Position numbers and translations under genes: made by a program. A model generated the notes under the pieces. That model made no database searches. It had not been told where the DNA came from and was given only the letters and a program-made list of their open reading frames with translations. 64,000 bases of DNA from Hippophae tibetana (taxonomy: Eukaryota; Streptophyta; Magnoliopsida; Rosales; Elaeagnaceae): NCBI GenBank assembly GCA_037013495.1, contig CM072804.1, positions 37,674,501-37,738,500 of the forward strand, read 5' to 3'. Below, piece after piece: positions 22,296 to 34,305 of this stretch (the stretch's first letter is position 1; each line of letters begins with the position of its first letter).

Positions 22296-23221
22296 TGAAA
22301 TCATATGCATATATGCTTGATAGGCAATACATGAACCCACTGATAGAATTAAACTACTATAATAGTGATATTTGGACTCGTAAATTTAGTCACTATCTTT
22401 TTAAAAATTAAGACCGTAGGGTTTTGATTAGGAAAGAATGTATGTGGAAATTATGAGTGGCATATGCCCCATGTTCTCAAGTTTAGACAAATAAATTTTT
22501 AGATGTGATATTTATAAAGATATAAATAAATTAATGTATAAAATAGAATTGTGTCATATCTAAATTTTAAATTTAAACCTTTTAAAACTTAATAATTTGA
22601 ACATATTTTTACTAAAATAAGATACATATAATATTTTTTAATTAAAAAATAACTAATATAATTTTTTATTATATGTATACAGATCCTTCTAGATGTAAAT
22701 TCTAAATATACCATTTGTTTTAGTTAGGGTCAAATAAAACTTGTGATTGTATGCATATATAATTTTAGTTTTTATTAATCACCGTAACCATAAATTAGAC
22801 CATAAAAATTATTTAAAAATAAATAAATATATAATCGAGTTTTTATATAATATATATATTAGTGTGTTTAATTGTTAGGAAAACACTTCAGCCAAAAATC
22901 ATAAAGTAACATAGCACTTTTCACCCCTTCAAAACTGAAATTGATTTCCATCTCCAGCCTCTACGCATACGTTCTCTCCAGCATCAATCGCGAGTAGCCT
23001 CGAAGCGTCGATTTCCAGAAGCCTCTTTCAACTGCATTCTAGTCAAGCCATTCCAGCTCTATGAGTGGCCAGCCACTTCCAGGAATGTGCCAACCAAATT
23101 CATTTCAATGTACCTATTAATACTAGTGAAAGCACATATGGTATTTACAAAGACGTAGCAATGGCTTGTTCAAAATCCCATCGATTTATGAAATTTAATA
23201 TTTTATCACTTTTTCCATCTC
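22296..23221. other. No gene; short GC-richer block
   Basis: Mostly AT-rich DNA. The block 22900-23110 is richer in C and G, with words such as CTCCAGCC and TTCCAGAAGCC, like the block at 56810-57110 (CCAGTCCTGCTCCAG). Such blocks can be non-coding 5' regions of DNA transposons, but I cannot assign one. The stretch ends where the truncated gypsy LTR begins. Confidence 0.35.
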
Positions 23222-23819
23222 TAAATTCTTAAGTTTAATTTGGATACCTTGAATAAAGTTTAAACTGTCTAACCCCACCAAAGATGTCATTTAAATGTTT
23301 CATTTTTAATCTCTTAGAAAAAGGAATTCATTTAATTAACCAAATTAGTTATCAACCCCACTCATAGGTGTTAATTGATTTTTTTAGTTAACAAAGAATA
23401 TCTAACCCTACCAAAGGTGGTATTCATATAAAAAAGAGAGAATCAATAAATATCAATTTATATCTTTAATAACCTAAATAATATGAGCAACCATAATTAA
23501 CTAGTTATTATATCCATAAATACTTCACTATTAGAAATGATAAAATTTGCATAAATGTTTATTGAATCTTTATCTATGTTTATTTTTATGTTATTAGATT
23601 AGAAATACAAAAACCAAACTATTGTGACAGGATGTTTAGGATTTCATTTCGTTTTTAAAAGTTTGAATAATAAATTAAAAACCACATATATTCCTTCCTT
23701 AGATCGACCTTGGGAGTATAATTATCATTTTTTACGAAATGATTCGTGCACTTGCGAGAGTTTTATAAATATAAAACCAAAGTATTGGCAGAATCGGTGA
23801 TGCCGGTTTTTGTTCATCA
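23222..23819 (+). repeat. Partial 5' LTR (subfamily A)
   Basis: The sequence matches the 3' part of the LTR at 28823-32443, from about TAAATTCTTA at 29951 onward, and ends TTCATCA just before the primer site. The U5 signature CGAAATGATTCGTGCACTTGCGAG lies at about 23738-23761, spelled across the end of this copy. The upstream half of the LTR is not present at this location. Confidence 0.85.
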
Positions 23820-23825
23820 AGATTT

Positions 23826-23843
23826 TGGCGCCGTTGCTGGGGA
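23826..23843 (+). promoter_or_regulatory. Primer-binding site, tRNA-Asp type
   Basis: TGGCGCCGTTGCTGGGGA matches the complement of the plant tRNA-Asp 3' end closely. It lies 6 bp after the LTR end. This site primes minus-strand DNA synthesis in Athila/Tat-type gypsy elements and fixes both the LTR boundary and the element orientation. Confidence 0.85.
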
Positions 23844-23879
23844 AGGAATAGCGTTTTTAAGAGGCCAATCGAACTGAAC

Positions 23880-26780
23880 TTGAACTCAAAGACTTACCTG
23901 AGCACTTAAAATATGTGTTTTTGGGAGAAGGAGAAACTTATCCAGTGATAATTTCTTCAACCTTGACCAAAACCCAAGAAAAGGAACTTATCAAAGTGCT
24001 TAAACAGTTTAAGAAATCTAAAGGTTGGAGTATTAGAGATATAAGAGGCATTAATCCTACAATGTGTATGCATAAGATCAACTTGGAGGATGGTGCTAAA
24101 CCTGTATGAGAGGCCCAAAGAAGACTAAATCCAAATATGCAAGAGGTAGTTAAGAAAGAAATTCTTAAATTGTTAGAAGAAGGAATTATCTATCCTATTG
24201 CGGATAGTGAGTGGGTTAGTCCAGTGCATGTGGTACCAAAGAAATCTGGGATAACAGTTGTTAAAAATGACAAAAGTGAATTAGTGCCCACTAAAATAAT
24301 TACTGGATGGAGAATGTGGATAGATTTTAGGAAACTAAATTTATATACTAAAAAGGATCACTTTCCTCTTCCATTCATTGATCAAATGTTGGAAAGATTA
24401 GTTGGGCATGAATTTTACTGTTTTTTAGATGGATTTTCTGGATATTATCAAGTACCCATAGCACCAGAAGATCAGGAAAAGACCAAATTTACATGTCCTT
24501 TTGGGACATTTGCTTTTCAAAGAATGTCATTTGGGTTATGCAATGCCCCTGCCACTTTCGAGAGATGCATGATATCTATTTTCTCGGACATGGTGGAAAA
24601 ATTCATTGAGATTTTCATGGATGATTTCTCTGTCTTTAGGAACTCATTTGATGATTGCTTACATAAATTGACTTTGGTTTTAGAAAGATGCATTGAATGC
24701 AATCTCACCCTTAGTTGGGAGAAAAGTCATTTTATGGTTCAACAAGGGATGGTTTTAGGACATATAATTTCAAACAAGGGTATTGAAGTTGATAAGGAAA
24801 AAGTTGAATTGATATCCAAACAACCTCCCTCTATATCTGTGAAGGGGATAAGAAGCTTCTTAGGACATGTAGGATTTTACAGACGATTTATTAAAGATTT
24901 CTCTAAAATAAGTCGTCCCTTATGTAACTTGCTATCAAAAGATGTTTATTTTAATTTCCACAATGACTGCCTTATTGCCTTTAATACCTTAAAAGAGAAA
25001 CTAACATCTACCCCTGTTATTATGGAACCAAACTGGTCTTTACCTTTTGAAATAATGTGTGACGCTTCTGATTATGCTATAGGAGCAGTCTTGGGACAAA
25101 TAGTGGATAAGCGTTTGCATGTCATCTACTATGCTAGCAAAACACTCAATGATGCCTAAATGAATTATACCACCACTGAAAAGGAATTCTTGGCTAGAGT
25201 GTTTTCTTTAGACAAATTTCGGTCTTATTTAGTCGAATCTAAAGTGATTGTGCATTCTGATCATGCTGCTTTAAGATACATATTAAGTAAACCAAATGCC
25301 AAGCCAAGATTAATCGGGTGGGTCTTACTCTTACAAGAATTTGACTTAGAAATCAAGGATAAGAAAGGCAGTGAAAACTTAGTAGCTGACCATTTGTCTA
25401 GGTTGATTTCTGACTTCAATTCTCTTAAAGATGAGAGTAATGAAGATATAGTTGAAACCTTTCCTCATGAACAGTTATTTTCAATAGGTTCGAACCCATG
25501 GTATGCTGATATTGTAAACTTTCTTGCCACTAGTGTTTTGCGACCTAACACTTCATACCAGGACAAGAAAAGGTTTTTTAAAACTATTAAGGACTATTTT
25601 TGGGATGACCCTTATTTATACAAGATTAGTCAAGATCAAGTCATCCAGAGATGTGTACCTGAAGAAGAACATAAGAGCATTCTAACTTTTTGTCATGAAC
25701 TTCATTGTGGGGGCCATTTTGGTGGTGAAAAGACTGCCCGTAAGTTATTACAGTCTGGATTCTTTTGGCCCACTCTTTTTAAAGATTCTCATATGTTTTG
25801 TGCACAATGTGATAGATGTCAAAGAACAGGAAACATAAGTAAAAGAAATGAAATGCCTTTGACATCTAATTTAGTTGTTGAACTCTTTGATGTATGGGGG
25901 ATTGACTTTATGGGTTTTTTTCCCCCATCCAATGGTTTTCAATATATTTTGGTTGTTGTGGATTATGTATCCAAGTGGGTAGAAGCTATCCCCACTAAAA
26001 CCAATGATGCTAATGTTGTTGTTAAATTCTAGAAAGATTTAATATTCAACAGGTTCGGAATGCCTAGAGCTATAATAAGTGATGGAGATAGCCATTTTTG
26101 TAACAAGATCTTTGATGGAGTACTAAACAAGTACAACATCACACATAAAGTAGCTACTTCATATCATCCTTAAACTTCTGGTTTAGTGGAAGTAAGTAAT
26201 AGGCAAATCAAGGGAATATTGGAACGCACTATGCGTCCTTCAAGGAAGGATTGGGCATTTAAGTTAAATGATGTCTTATGGGCATACCGCACCGCTTACA
26301 AAACACCTATTGGGATGAGCCCTTACTGGTTAATCTTTGGGAAAGCGTGCCACCTTCCAGTTGAACTTGAACACAAGGCTTACTGGGCAATTAAAGAGTT
26401 AAACATGGATTTAGATAAAGTAGAATAAAAACGGTTACTCAATCTTAATGAGTTGGAAGAAATTAAAAATGAAGCCTATAAGAATGCCAAATTATACAAA
26501 GAGCGTACTAAGCGCTATCATGACAAAAGGCTAGTTCCTAAGACTCTTCACCCTGGAATGAAAGTTCTTTTATTTACTCTCGTTTGAGATTGTTTCCAGG
26601 AAAGCTGAGATCAAGATGGGATGAACCATTCAAAATAGTACAGGTATTTGAACATGGAGTAGTAGAACTATTAGACTCCAAGACAAAAAAAAACATTCAA
26701 AGTCAATGGGCATCATGTGAAGCCTTATTTAGAAGAACCAAACAACATTGTTGAAATGGATTGCATTTGGCTGAGTAACC
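23880..26780 (+). pseudogene. Gypsy pol remains: RT, RNase H, integrase
   Basis: The region reads as gypsy pol. Reverse transcriptase covers about 24130-24900, with the palm motifs WRMWIDFRKLN, FPLPFIDQMLERL and the active-site strand IEIFMDDFSVF near 24610. RNase H covers about 25040-25400 with [35 protein letters not shown] and an ADHLSRL end. Integrase follows with an HHCC zinc finger ([11 protein letters not shown] to CAQCDRCQ, 25690-25830), the core starting WGIDFMGFF near 25895, and a C-terminal [13 protein letters not shown] segment near 26593. The products would copy and insert the element in the nucleus. It is a fossil with a few breaks and no gag or protease in view. Athila lineage is likely from the RT style. 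Confidence 0.9.
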
Positions 26781-28805
26781 CTTAGCACCATAAATTTATG
26801 TCTTGCTAAGACGTTAAACTAAGCGTTAGATGGGAAGCAACCCATCATTTTAGGTAATTTTTTGTTATTTGTTTTATTTACTTAATTTTATTGTTTATTT
26901 TAGTTTAATTATATGTGAATAATTTTTAAATTGTTAAAACTAAAAATATTTGTTGAGATGTTAGAAGTTCACAGCGATCTGTCTGTATACACTTTAATGA
27001 TGAATATGATGGATGCACCTGCATTTCTCCATTACTACTTGCACATTCTCAGAAAATAGGTAATCTTTCTTCTCTTTTTTCTTTATCTTTAATTTACAGT
27101 TATTACATTTAGGACAATGTAAGTTCTAGGTTGGGGTGGTGAAAAGTTACTATGCTTAATTAGAAAAAAAAGATTTAAAAATAAAAAAATAAAAATAATA
27201 ATATTTTTTTCTTTTTTATGTTCAAATTTTCATTTTTTGTGTTTGGTTTTATTTTTGTTTTGTGTTATTTAGTAATTTTTGGAATTTAAAAAAAATAAAA
27301 AAGTAAAAAAATTTAACAAAAAAAATTATCATTTCTTTAAATCAAATTTAAGTAAATAGTTAAGTCTTTTGTACTATTAGATTAATTTTTGAAAACATAT
27401 CATGAAATATTTTGTAATTATTTTTGGTAATTAGTTAGTTTTTTGGCATAACTAGTATTTCTTGATAAGATGTAGAAATTATATTAAACCCAAAATTGGT
27501 GTTTATGAATTTGTTTTAGTGGAGACTACCTTTGTGAGATATAATTTGAGCCTAATTTCCTTTATTTAGAGTGAAATATATATTTTTTCTACTCCAAACA
27601 CATTTCTTATTTCTTCAAAAAATTTAGATGATCTCTATAGGTATTAGCATTTAATGTATGAATTTTTTCTCATCTTATTAGAGTATCGTATATTTTTTAT
27701 TATTATTTTTGCTTAGATTAAATGATTTGAGTAGAAATTGATAGTATATGCTTATATCTCATTCATGTATGATTGTTACACAAAAAAGAGACATATTTAG
27801 GGTTACCTAAACCAAAATCAAACAGAAAATCCACAAAATTAACCACTCACCGAAATCCTAAAAAAATGTACAATCTGTACATGGGTTGACTCTCTAAAAT
27901 ATATATATTAAGAAATATCTTTAGAAAAAAAAAGACATAAAGAATATATAGTATAATCTACATACTATGACCCATATTGCCTACAAAGTTGTGAGTACAG
28001 GTTAATTACAAAAGAAAGATATATGAAGTAATTCCCTAAAAAAGTCATTGCACTTTCTTCATTTATAAAAGGCATATATCTTGAAATTCTTTCTTAATGA
28101 GTTTGATTTATGCATGGAAAAAAATTTATATATGATATCTTTATAATTTATACATTCGATTCCTTTCATGAGATCAATGTTAAATAACACTTTGAGCCTT
28201 TATTCTTTATACATATGCGAACATATTAGTTCATTTCTATACATCAACTCTTTCGCATATAAATTAGTATGAGTGTTTGAACCCATAGGATTCAGTGTTT
28301 TGAGAGTATTTACTAGTGAGGAATAGAGTCGAAGCGAATTCGGATTCTTGACACTGAACTTGGGTGAAATTAAATTGATACATTTTTTATATGAATTATG
28401 AAAACGATTTTCGACTAATTATTATAATAATTCATGATTGTTTAAAAATATTAAAATAACTTATACTTGAGATTTTAATTATGATCTTAAAGGAGATTAA
28501 AAAGTATGAGACATTTTTGTGATATGTTGTTTTCTTTTATTCTTAAAAGTTAATTTTTGATTTTGTTGTAATTTTAGTTTTTAAGTTGACTGTTTTTATT
28601 ATTTCTTTTAATTTTTACATTTAGTTCAATGTTTATGGGTATCATTACTGAAAAACCTCACGAGACTCAAACTCGTCCACTAGGGCAACCTAGGGGTTTA
28701 AAGGCTTGTTGCATAGGCTAAATGCAACCGTGTCAATCCACGAAAGTGATTTAGGATAGTTTAATTTTTAATTTTTATCGCTTCTCTTGCTAAGGGATTA
28801 GCAAT
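26781..28805 (+). other. 3' non-coding region of the gypsy element
   Basis: After integrase there is the common GCGTTAGATGGGAAGCAACCC sequence near 26823, then AT-rich DNA. Near 27110-27140 AGGACAATG...GTTGGGGTGG resembles the conserved block often seen downstream of pol in this lineage. No env-like frame is recognisable. No host gene is seen. Confidence 0.6.
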
Positions 28806-28822
28806 AAGCTGGTTGGGGGTTG
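28806..28822 (+). promoter_or_regulatory. Polypurine tract before the 3' LTR
   Basis: GGTTGGGGGTTG sits directly before TGATAAGTGCT, the first bases of the LTR. A G-rich tract here is the expected primer for plus-strand synthesis and fixes the LTR start at 28823. Confidence 0.75.
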
Positions 28823-31800
28823 TGATAAGTGCTCAAAAAGCACTAAAATTACCATGATTTTATGCACATTAATTGATTAAAAATATATCTATTTATATGA
28901 TTTTATCATATATTTATATAAATTTTTCTTTTTCGAAATCACAGGTATTTTTATTGTTTTTCAGGTATTTTCGATTAAAAACGTAACTTAAAGACTCAAA
29001 GAGGAATACTGGAGGCAATACATCACAAATATATTAATAAATAAACGAGAAAAGGTCAACAAATATGGAAAAATCGCACACGCAGCCACCTAGTCACCGC
29101 CCGCGTCCAATCTCGCGTGCGCCGCTGTCCATCTGCGCCCCAATCCATGCGTGCCACCTATCCGCTCACGTCAGCTAACATCATCTTCACATACTACGCA
29201 TTTCCTCCATTTTTTATCATTTTTTTCACCCACTTTTTATTCCTTTCCTCACCTATAAATACCCCCATTTTCTTCACTTCATACCACACCTCAAAACACA
29301 TCTTCTCTTCTCTTTCTTTCTCTCATTTCTTAGTTTTTAAGCTTTTCTTAGTTTTTAGCTTTTCTTAGTTAGTTTCTCTTAGTTTTAGAGTTCTTCTCTT
29401 TTTGAGAAGAACTAGTTATGTTTTTGTAATTTATTTTCTTTTTGATTTAATAAATGGGAGTGCAAATTCCGTTTGGAGGTTTTCTAGCAACGAGAATAGC
29501 ATCGAAGTACTGTAAGGATTTTATTTTCTTTATAGTTAATTTTTATGCTTTATTTTTATATGTTATATTTAATTTGTCTGTGATTAAATTTAACATTCCT
29601 CGCTGTTTGTAAACATGATATAATAATAATATTGTTATGCTTGCGAAATATTAAATAGGTAAAAATGTCTAAAATGAATTCATTTTATTTCTTATTCAAG
29701 ATTTTATATTAAGAATGTTAAAGAAAAATATATTATTTTTCATTACAAACTTAAATTTGAAAATTAGATTTTAAGGTTTAGTTATCCGATCTAATTTAGT
29801 GTGGTGCTCTTTTATTTGTTGGGACAATCGCCCAGTAGTTAGAGTGAAGTTCTATTTCAAAAGTTTTTATAAGAATTATTATGTGAAAATGTATTGACAA
29901 CATGTTTTCAGTAGTGGTTTTAAAACATCAAAGTTAGTACTCGGATAATTAAATTCTTAGGTTTAATTTGGACACCTTGAATAAAGTTTAAACTGTCTAA
30001 CCCCACCAAAGGTGCCATTTAAATGTTTCATTTTCAATCTCTTAGAAAAAGGAATTAATTTAATTAACAAAGAATATCTAACACCACCAAAAGTGGTATT
30101 GATAACTGTATTTTATATAGTTATTTTCATCGATTTTATTAATTATAATTGCTTTGTTCTTAATGTTTTTAGTTAATTTTAGTTTAATAAATTAGTATTT
30201 ACTGTTTTTTATATATTTTAAGAAAATTAAATAATTTGTATCAAAAACGTACTTAATTGCAAATTTGTGTCCAAAAATATAATTTCAAATAAAAGAGTGT
30301 TTAATTGCAATTTATAAAAGTCGAAAATATAATTTAAATTAAAATCGGGCTTAATTTTAATTATTAAAAATTTAATTTAAATTAGAAAAGGGCGAAATTG
30401 TAATTAAAGAAAGTTGAAATTGTAATTTGAATTAAATTTGTGGGCCAAAATGAAATTAATTAAAGTTTAATTTTCTGCGCAAGCGAGAAGAATCCACGCG
30501 CCATACATCACGCGCGAAACGTGGACCGTCCGATCAAAGAAGAAATGGCTACGATGCGCGCATCCCTATCACACCCGACTAATTCGCGTGGGTGCAGATT
30601 CTGTCTTTTATGCTATTCGGCGCCCGAGTAGGGCCCACCTACCGCGCAGGCCGACGTGTAGGTGGGACCCACATGTCTGACGCGTCCAGCCACTGTCCCC
30701 CACGTTACGCATGCCTCTAATCCCGTGCGCTCATCTCTGCGTGCAACCGAATCTTCAGCGAATGAAATGATGCCACATGTCCCACTCTATTTTTCAGCCA
30801 ATCATATGATTACACGTGTCATGTTACAATGAGCGCGAAAGCGCAGGATCAGCCCGCGTTGCAGCCGTTGTCTCCCGTGCGACAATCTATCGTGCGCCCG
30901 TTTCTCGCAACCAATGACATGCTGCCACGTGTCCGCATTAAATCCTTTCAGCGAATCAGACGTTGACACGTGGCACGCACTTTGAATTTAAATATCAGAA
31001 CGGTGCCTATGTCTACGTGTGATTTTAATTAATATTTTAAATATCGAAAATCGATACGCGTGATTTTTATTTTTCGATACAAATGTTTAAGCGTTTATTT
31101 AAAAAAATAAAATAAAAAATGTAATATTTTAGATGTATTTTTTGTAACTATAAATAGGAGATAGGATGATAGAAAAAAGGAGTTTTGGGAAGTTTTGGAG
31201 TGTTTAGTTTTGAGATTATTTTGTGTTGTTCGGTTTTGGACTCTAGAACACGGAGAAGCCATTTTTTGGCTTTTGTTGTATTCTGCGTGTGCCAAATATT
31301 TTTGTTTTAATTTCCCTTCTTCTTCATCTAATATTTCTGTATTTGTTGTCATTTTTATTTTAAATTTATGAAGTAATTTAATTTTTCTAGGGTTGCATTT
31401 GTTCTAAATTTATGATGCTTTTATTTTAATTATTTTTGAACGATTTATAAGACGTTTGAGTTGTTTATTCTATTTTGTGCTTAATGCTTTTGATTATTTA
31501 CGAATTTTATCAAATGATCCGTGGCACATAAATAAACTTGGAAGAGACATTTTTGTGTATATTGCTCGTAGATAGAATGACATGTATGATGAAGGATAGG
31601 AATATACCCTAATTGTATGTGTAGCCATTTGAGAACTTAGAACGTAATGAATCTTGGTGAATTTAATTCTCATAGGAATATAGTGAATTAATTTAACGAG
31701 GTGTGTTTGTATGGAGCACGGAAGAGATGTATGAATAAAATTAGAAGTTTTCGGTTGACAAATTAAATGTACTAAAAAATATAAATCAAAAGAAAATAAT

Positions 31801-32443
31801 ATGATTTGAGTTGATTAATTTAGTGAAAAATTGCAATCCTAGATTTCTTTTATTTTTTTATTAAACTCTTTTCTTAAATTTGTTACAATCAACGATCATT
31901 TTGAATAAAATCAGAGAGAGATAATTTTAGTACTCAACAAACTATAGTAACAAATCTCCTTGGGAACGATAACTTACTTATCAAATATTATTACTTGTGA
32001 CCATGTATGCTTGCACGTTTTATGTTCTGCAAAACAGACAACTGTATTCATATAAAAAAGAGAGAATCAATAAATATCAATTTATATCTTTAATAACCTA
32101 AATAATATGAGCAAGTATAATTAACTAGTTATTATATCCATAAATACTCCACTATTAGAAATGATAAAATTTGCATAAATGTTTATTGAATCTTTATCTA
32201 TGTTTATTTTTATGTTATTAGATTAGAAACACAAAAACCAAACTATCGTGACAAGATGTTTAGGATTTAATTTCGTTTTTAAAAGTTTGAATAATAAATT
32301 AAAAACCACATATATTACTTCCTTAGATCGACCTTGGGAGTATACTTATCATTTTCTACGAAATGATTCGTGCACTTGTGAGAGTTTTATAAATATAAAA
32401 CCAAAGTATTGGCAGAATCGGCGATGCTGGTTTTCGTTCATCA
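28823..32443 (+). repeat. 3' LTR of gypsy element, split by a solo LTR
   Basis: The LTR starts TGATAAGTGCTCAAAAAGC and ends GTTCATCA. Without the inserted family D element (30103-32040) it is about 1.68 kb. A TATA box in CACCTATAAATACCCCC lies near 29250-29264, followed by CT-rich transcribed leader sequence, and the same arrangement is kept in the copies at 34306 and 42948. The U5 part has the CGACCTTGGGAGTATACTT and ATTCGTGCACTTG words. An ORF at 29117-29368 is only LTR sequence. Confidence 0.85.
30103..32040 (+). mobile_element. Solo LTR, family D copy 2
   Basis: The sequence is a plus-strand copy of the 11336-13266 element, starting TGATAACTGTATTTTATA and ending near GCAAAACAGACAAC. It splits the 3' LTR of the Athila-like element; the host LTR resumes with TATTCATATAAAAAAGAG at about 32041. 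A short GTAT-type duplication flanks it. A TATA box (CTATAAATAGG) is at about 31147-31157. The U3 at 30480-31000 is GC-rich with CACGTG at 30813, 30926 and 30967. No internal genes are present. It is younger than the host LTR. Confidence 0.88.
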
Positions 32444-32449
32444 TACACC

Positions 32450-32650
32450 CATTTGTTATGAAGTGCCTTCTTCCTCATGGGTAACTCAGCTAGTTCCCAT
32501 GTCTTTTTAGATATGAGAGATTTCATTTCTTCTTTAATGGAAAGCTCCCACTAGTTGGTATCTCGAGTCTAATAAGCTTCATCATAGCATTCAAGCTCTC
32601 ATTCATCAGTCAGTAATATATAGTTAATTCATCTTTTATTAGGCATATGA
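32450..32650 (-). pseudogene. Copia reverse transcriptase fragment
   Basis: On the minus strand the stretch reads as EEMKSLISKKTWELAELP followed by NKWVY, the conserved N-terminal start of copia reverse transcriptase (the usual form is EEMxAL...TWELVxLP...CKWVY). Only this short piece is present, flanked by the gypsy LTR end at 32443 and unrelated sequence. It may have come with the adjoining copia LTR and mitochondrial DNA. Confidence 0.7.
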
Positions 32651-32941
32651 GGTTGAGAAGATCTTCTCAATACAGGAGCTAGAGTAGAAGGTTGCAGTGT
32701 GTTAGAGCACTACGTAATTCTCTGTAGAAAGTGTTATCCCAGAATCTCCAATTCTTTTGAATTCCCTTGCTACTAGAGAAATTACCCCGGGCAAAAAGAA
32801 CTAAAAGAAAGAAAGAAAGAAAGAAAGAAGAAAAACCGTATAGAAAGCGAGCTACACCTAGCTTAGCCTATAAAATATTTGATTCAAAAAGTGCTTGGAT
32901 TGCTGCTTTTCCTCTTTCTGTATAAAGTCAGTCAGCCCCAG
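32651..32941. other. No gene; GAAA microsatellite
   Basis: An (AAAG)n microsatellite lies at about 32804-32830. The rest is unassigned. The sequence around 32835-32880 (GCGAGCTACACCTAGC) has an organelle-like look, but I cannot confirm it. Confidence 0.4.
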
Positions 32942-33206
32942 TGTTGGCAGAGCCCATTGTCAAAGGATCCACCAGATCCATTAAAGGAAAATAGACTCAA
33001 GGATTGGGAAATTTTCCATATGTCTCTAGAAAGATAGGAGCTAATAAAAACTTTTATTACTCATGTAACTCTCATTTAATTACTCCATGTGTAACACCCA
33101 AGGGGCCTTGTATTCTATTTAAAGAGAGGATCTCTCACATTGATATACACATCCTTCACCCAATCTGCTCAAAGTATTTTCAACTCTTTCATGGTATCAG
33201 AGCACT
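32942..33206 (+). mobile_element. Copia LTR end with tRNA-iMet primer site
   Basis: TGGTATCAGAGCA at 33194-33206 is a textbook copia primer site. The sequence before it ends ...AACTCTTTCA and plausibly starts TGTTGGCAGAGC near 32942, giving an LTR of about 250 bp with a TATTTAAAGAGA box near 33115-33126. No gag follows; the sequence soon becomes mitochondrial-like. The start is an estimate. Confidence 0.6.
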
Positions 33207-33615
33207 AGCTCTTGGGAAAGGTTCAATTGGTTCGTGTGAAAAATCCATTAGATAATGAACTATTGGTTCTAAGCAATCTCTGGCGAGGAATCAACAATTC
33301 GAAGTACTTTTCTTGCGTATTCTTGATAAACCAGCATTTATATAGAGATGTAGGAAGATCTGTTTGGAAAGTAAGAAGCCCCTTTGACATCTCTTAATCT
33401 GCAAAGAATTCTCGATGTGAAAACACAGAGACAAAGGGCTGATCTTTGAATAGGAAAAAGAGGGCAGAGCTTCCAGATTAAAAATTCTGACCATAGGGTC
33501 GATGTTCCGAAGCATGTTCAGCTGCAAGAACCTGATCTAAAGCACCCTGAGTAATAGAAGATCGACCCCCAGCACCCAACCTAGTAACTACTAGGAAGGA
33601 AAGTAGCTTGATTGG
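33207..33615. other. Unassigned, possibly mitochondrial-derived
   Basis: The stretch has more balanced composition than its surroundings (AATCTCTGGCGAGGAATC, AGAAGCCCCTTTGACATC) and joins mitochondrial rRNA at 33616. It could be mitochondrial intergenic sequence or leftover copia leader. Short open frames on both strands have no recognisable domain. Confidence 0.35.
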
Positions 33616-33905
33616 GTTTAAAACGTCATGAGACAGTTCGGTTCCTATCTACTGTTGGTGTTAAAGGGAGAACTGCGTGGAGCCAACCCTAGTACAAGAG
33701 GACTGGGTTGGACCAACCTATGGTGTACCGGTTGTTATGCCAATAGCAGCGTCGGGCAGCTAAGTTGGTATGGAAGAACTGCTGTGCCGCGGGAAATCCT
33801 TCTCTATACAAGTTCTCGGACGAGGTTTTTAAACAGAACTTCGATAGGCGAGAGGTGTAAGCACTGCGAGGTGTGAAGCGATCTCGTACTAAATGCACTT
33901 TCCAT
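33616..33905 (+). rRNA. rrn26: Mitochondrial 26S rRNA 3' fragment (nuclear pseudogene)
   Basis: GGGTTTAAAACGTCATGAGAC at the start corresponds to the bacterial 23S GGGTTTAGAACGTCGTGAGAC. The sarcin-ricin loop follows as AGTACAAGAGGACTGGG near 33690, then ACCAACCTATGGTGTACCGG and GAGGTGTGAAGCG near the end. In the sarcin-ricin loop the universally kept AGTACGAGAGGA has a G to A change, which would be severe in a working ribosome and fits a dead nuclear copy. Open frames across this segment are rRNA artefacts. Confidence 0.85.
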
Positions 33906-34305
33906 AACAAAAATGAAAGAAATTCAACCTATTCCTGCAATTGCGGTCAGTCTCGCTATCTCTTTAGTTACCGCCCCTACTTGCTCATTCGCAATTACTA
34001 CCACAAGAAAGTAGCCCCTTTCTCTAAGGGGGCTTATGCACTCCATAACTTTCTTATGTTATGGGGTCTCAAAGACTTAATTTCGCTTCCAATTTGCTAA
34101 TTCGAATTGAAGGGTGATATAAAATCGGTCCATTTCCGGCATCATATCCATAGTTGGCGCATTCATCATAGTTAGAAGAAAAAACTTCGTATCAAGGTCA
34201 CGGTCGATATCGTCACTATCATCAATATCGTTACTATCATCAATATCGTCACTATCATCAATAAGAGCTAAGGACTTGTTACAATTGGTTTCGTCATGAG
34301 AGTAT
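33616..34305 (+). other. Nuclear insertion of mitochondrial DNA (NUMT)
   Basis: The first 290 bp match the 3' part of plant mitochondrial 26S rRNA. The next part (33906-34080; CCTATTCCTGCAATTGCGG, TTACCGCCCCTACTTGC) continues with sequence I associate with plant mitochondrial DNA downstream of that gene. An imperfect 18 bp tandem repeat (TATCGTCACTATCATCAA) lies at 34208-34262. The insertion ends at 34305, where an Athila-like LTR starts. Small differences from the expected rRNA show that it is a nuclear copy, not organelle DNA. Confidence 0.7.

Larger units (their letters stand above)
23222..32443 (+). mobile_element. Athila-like Ty3/gypsy retrotransposon
   Basis: Parts in order are a partial 5' LTR (23222-23819), a primer site (23826-23843), pol with reverse transcriptase, RNase H and integrase (about 23880-26780), a long 3' non-coding stretch, a polypurine tract (28806-28822) and a 3' LTR (28823-32443). 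A second element (family D solo LTR) sits inside the 3' LTR. The domain order RT-RNase H-integrase marks Ty3/gypsy; the tRNA-Asp primer site and RT style point to the Athila lineage. Gag, protease and an env-like frame are not recognised. The two LTRs are close to 95% alike by eye over 600 bp, which suggests an insertion of a few million years at most. It is broken with a handful of breaks in pol. Confidence 0.85.

Noticed and set aside
22077-22411. Open frames on both strands across the compound microsatellite
   Set aside because: The translations are Ser-Leu, Thr-His and Arg-Glu runs from dinucleotide repeats; no gene signal.
33628-33910. Open frames on both strands in the mitochondrial insertion
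   Set aside because: They are translations of 26S rRNA sequence.
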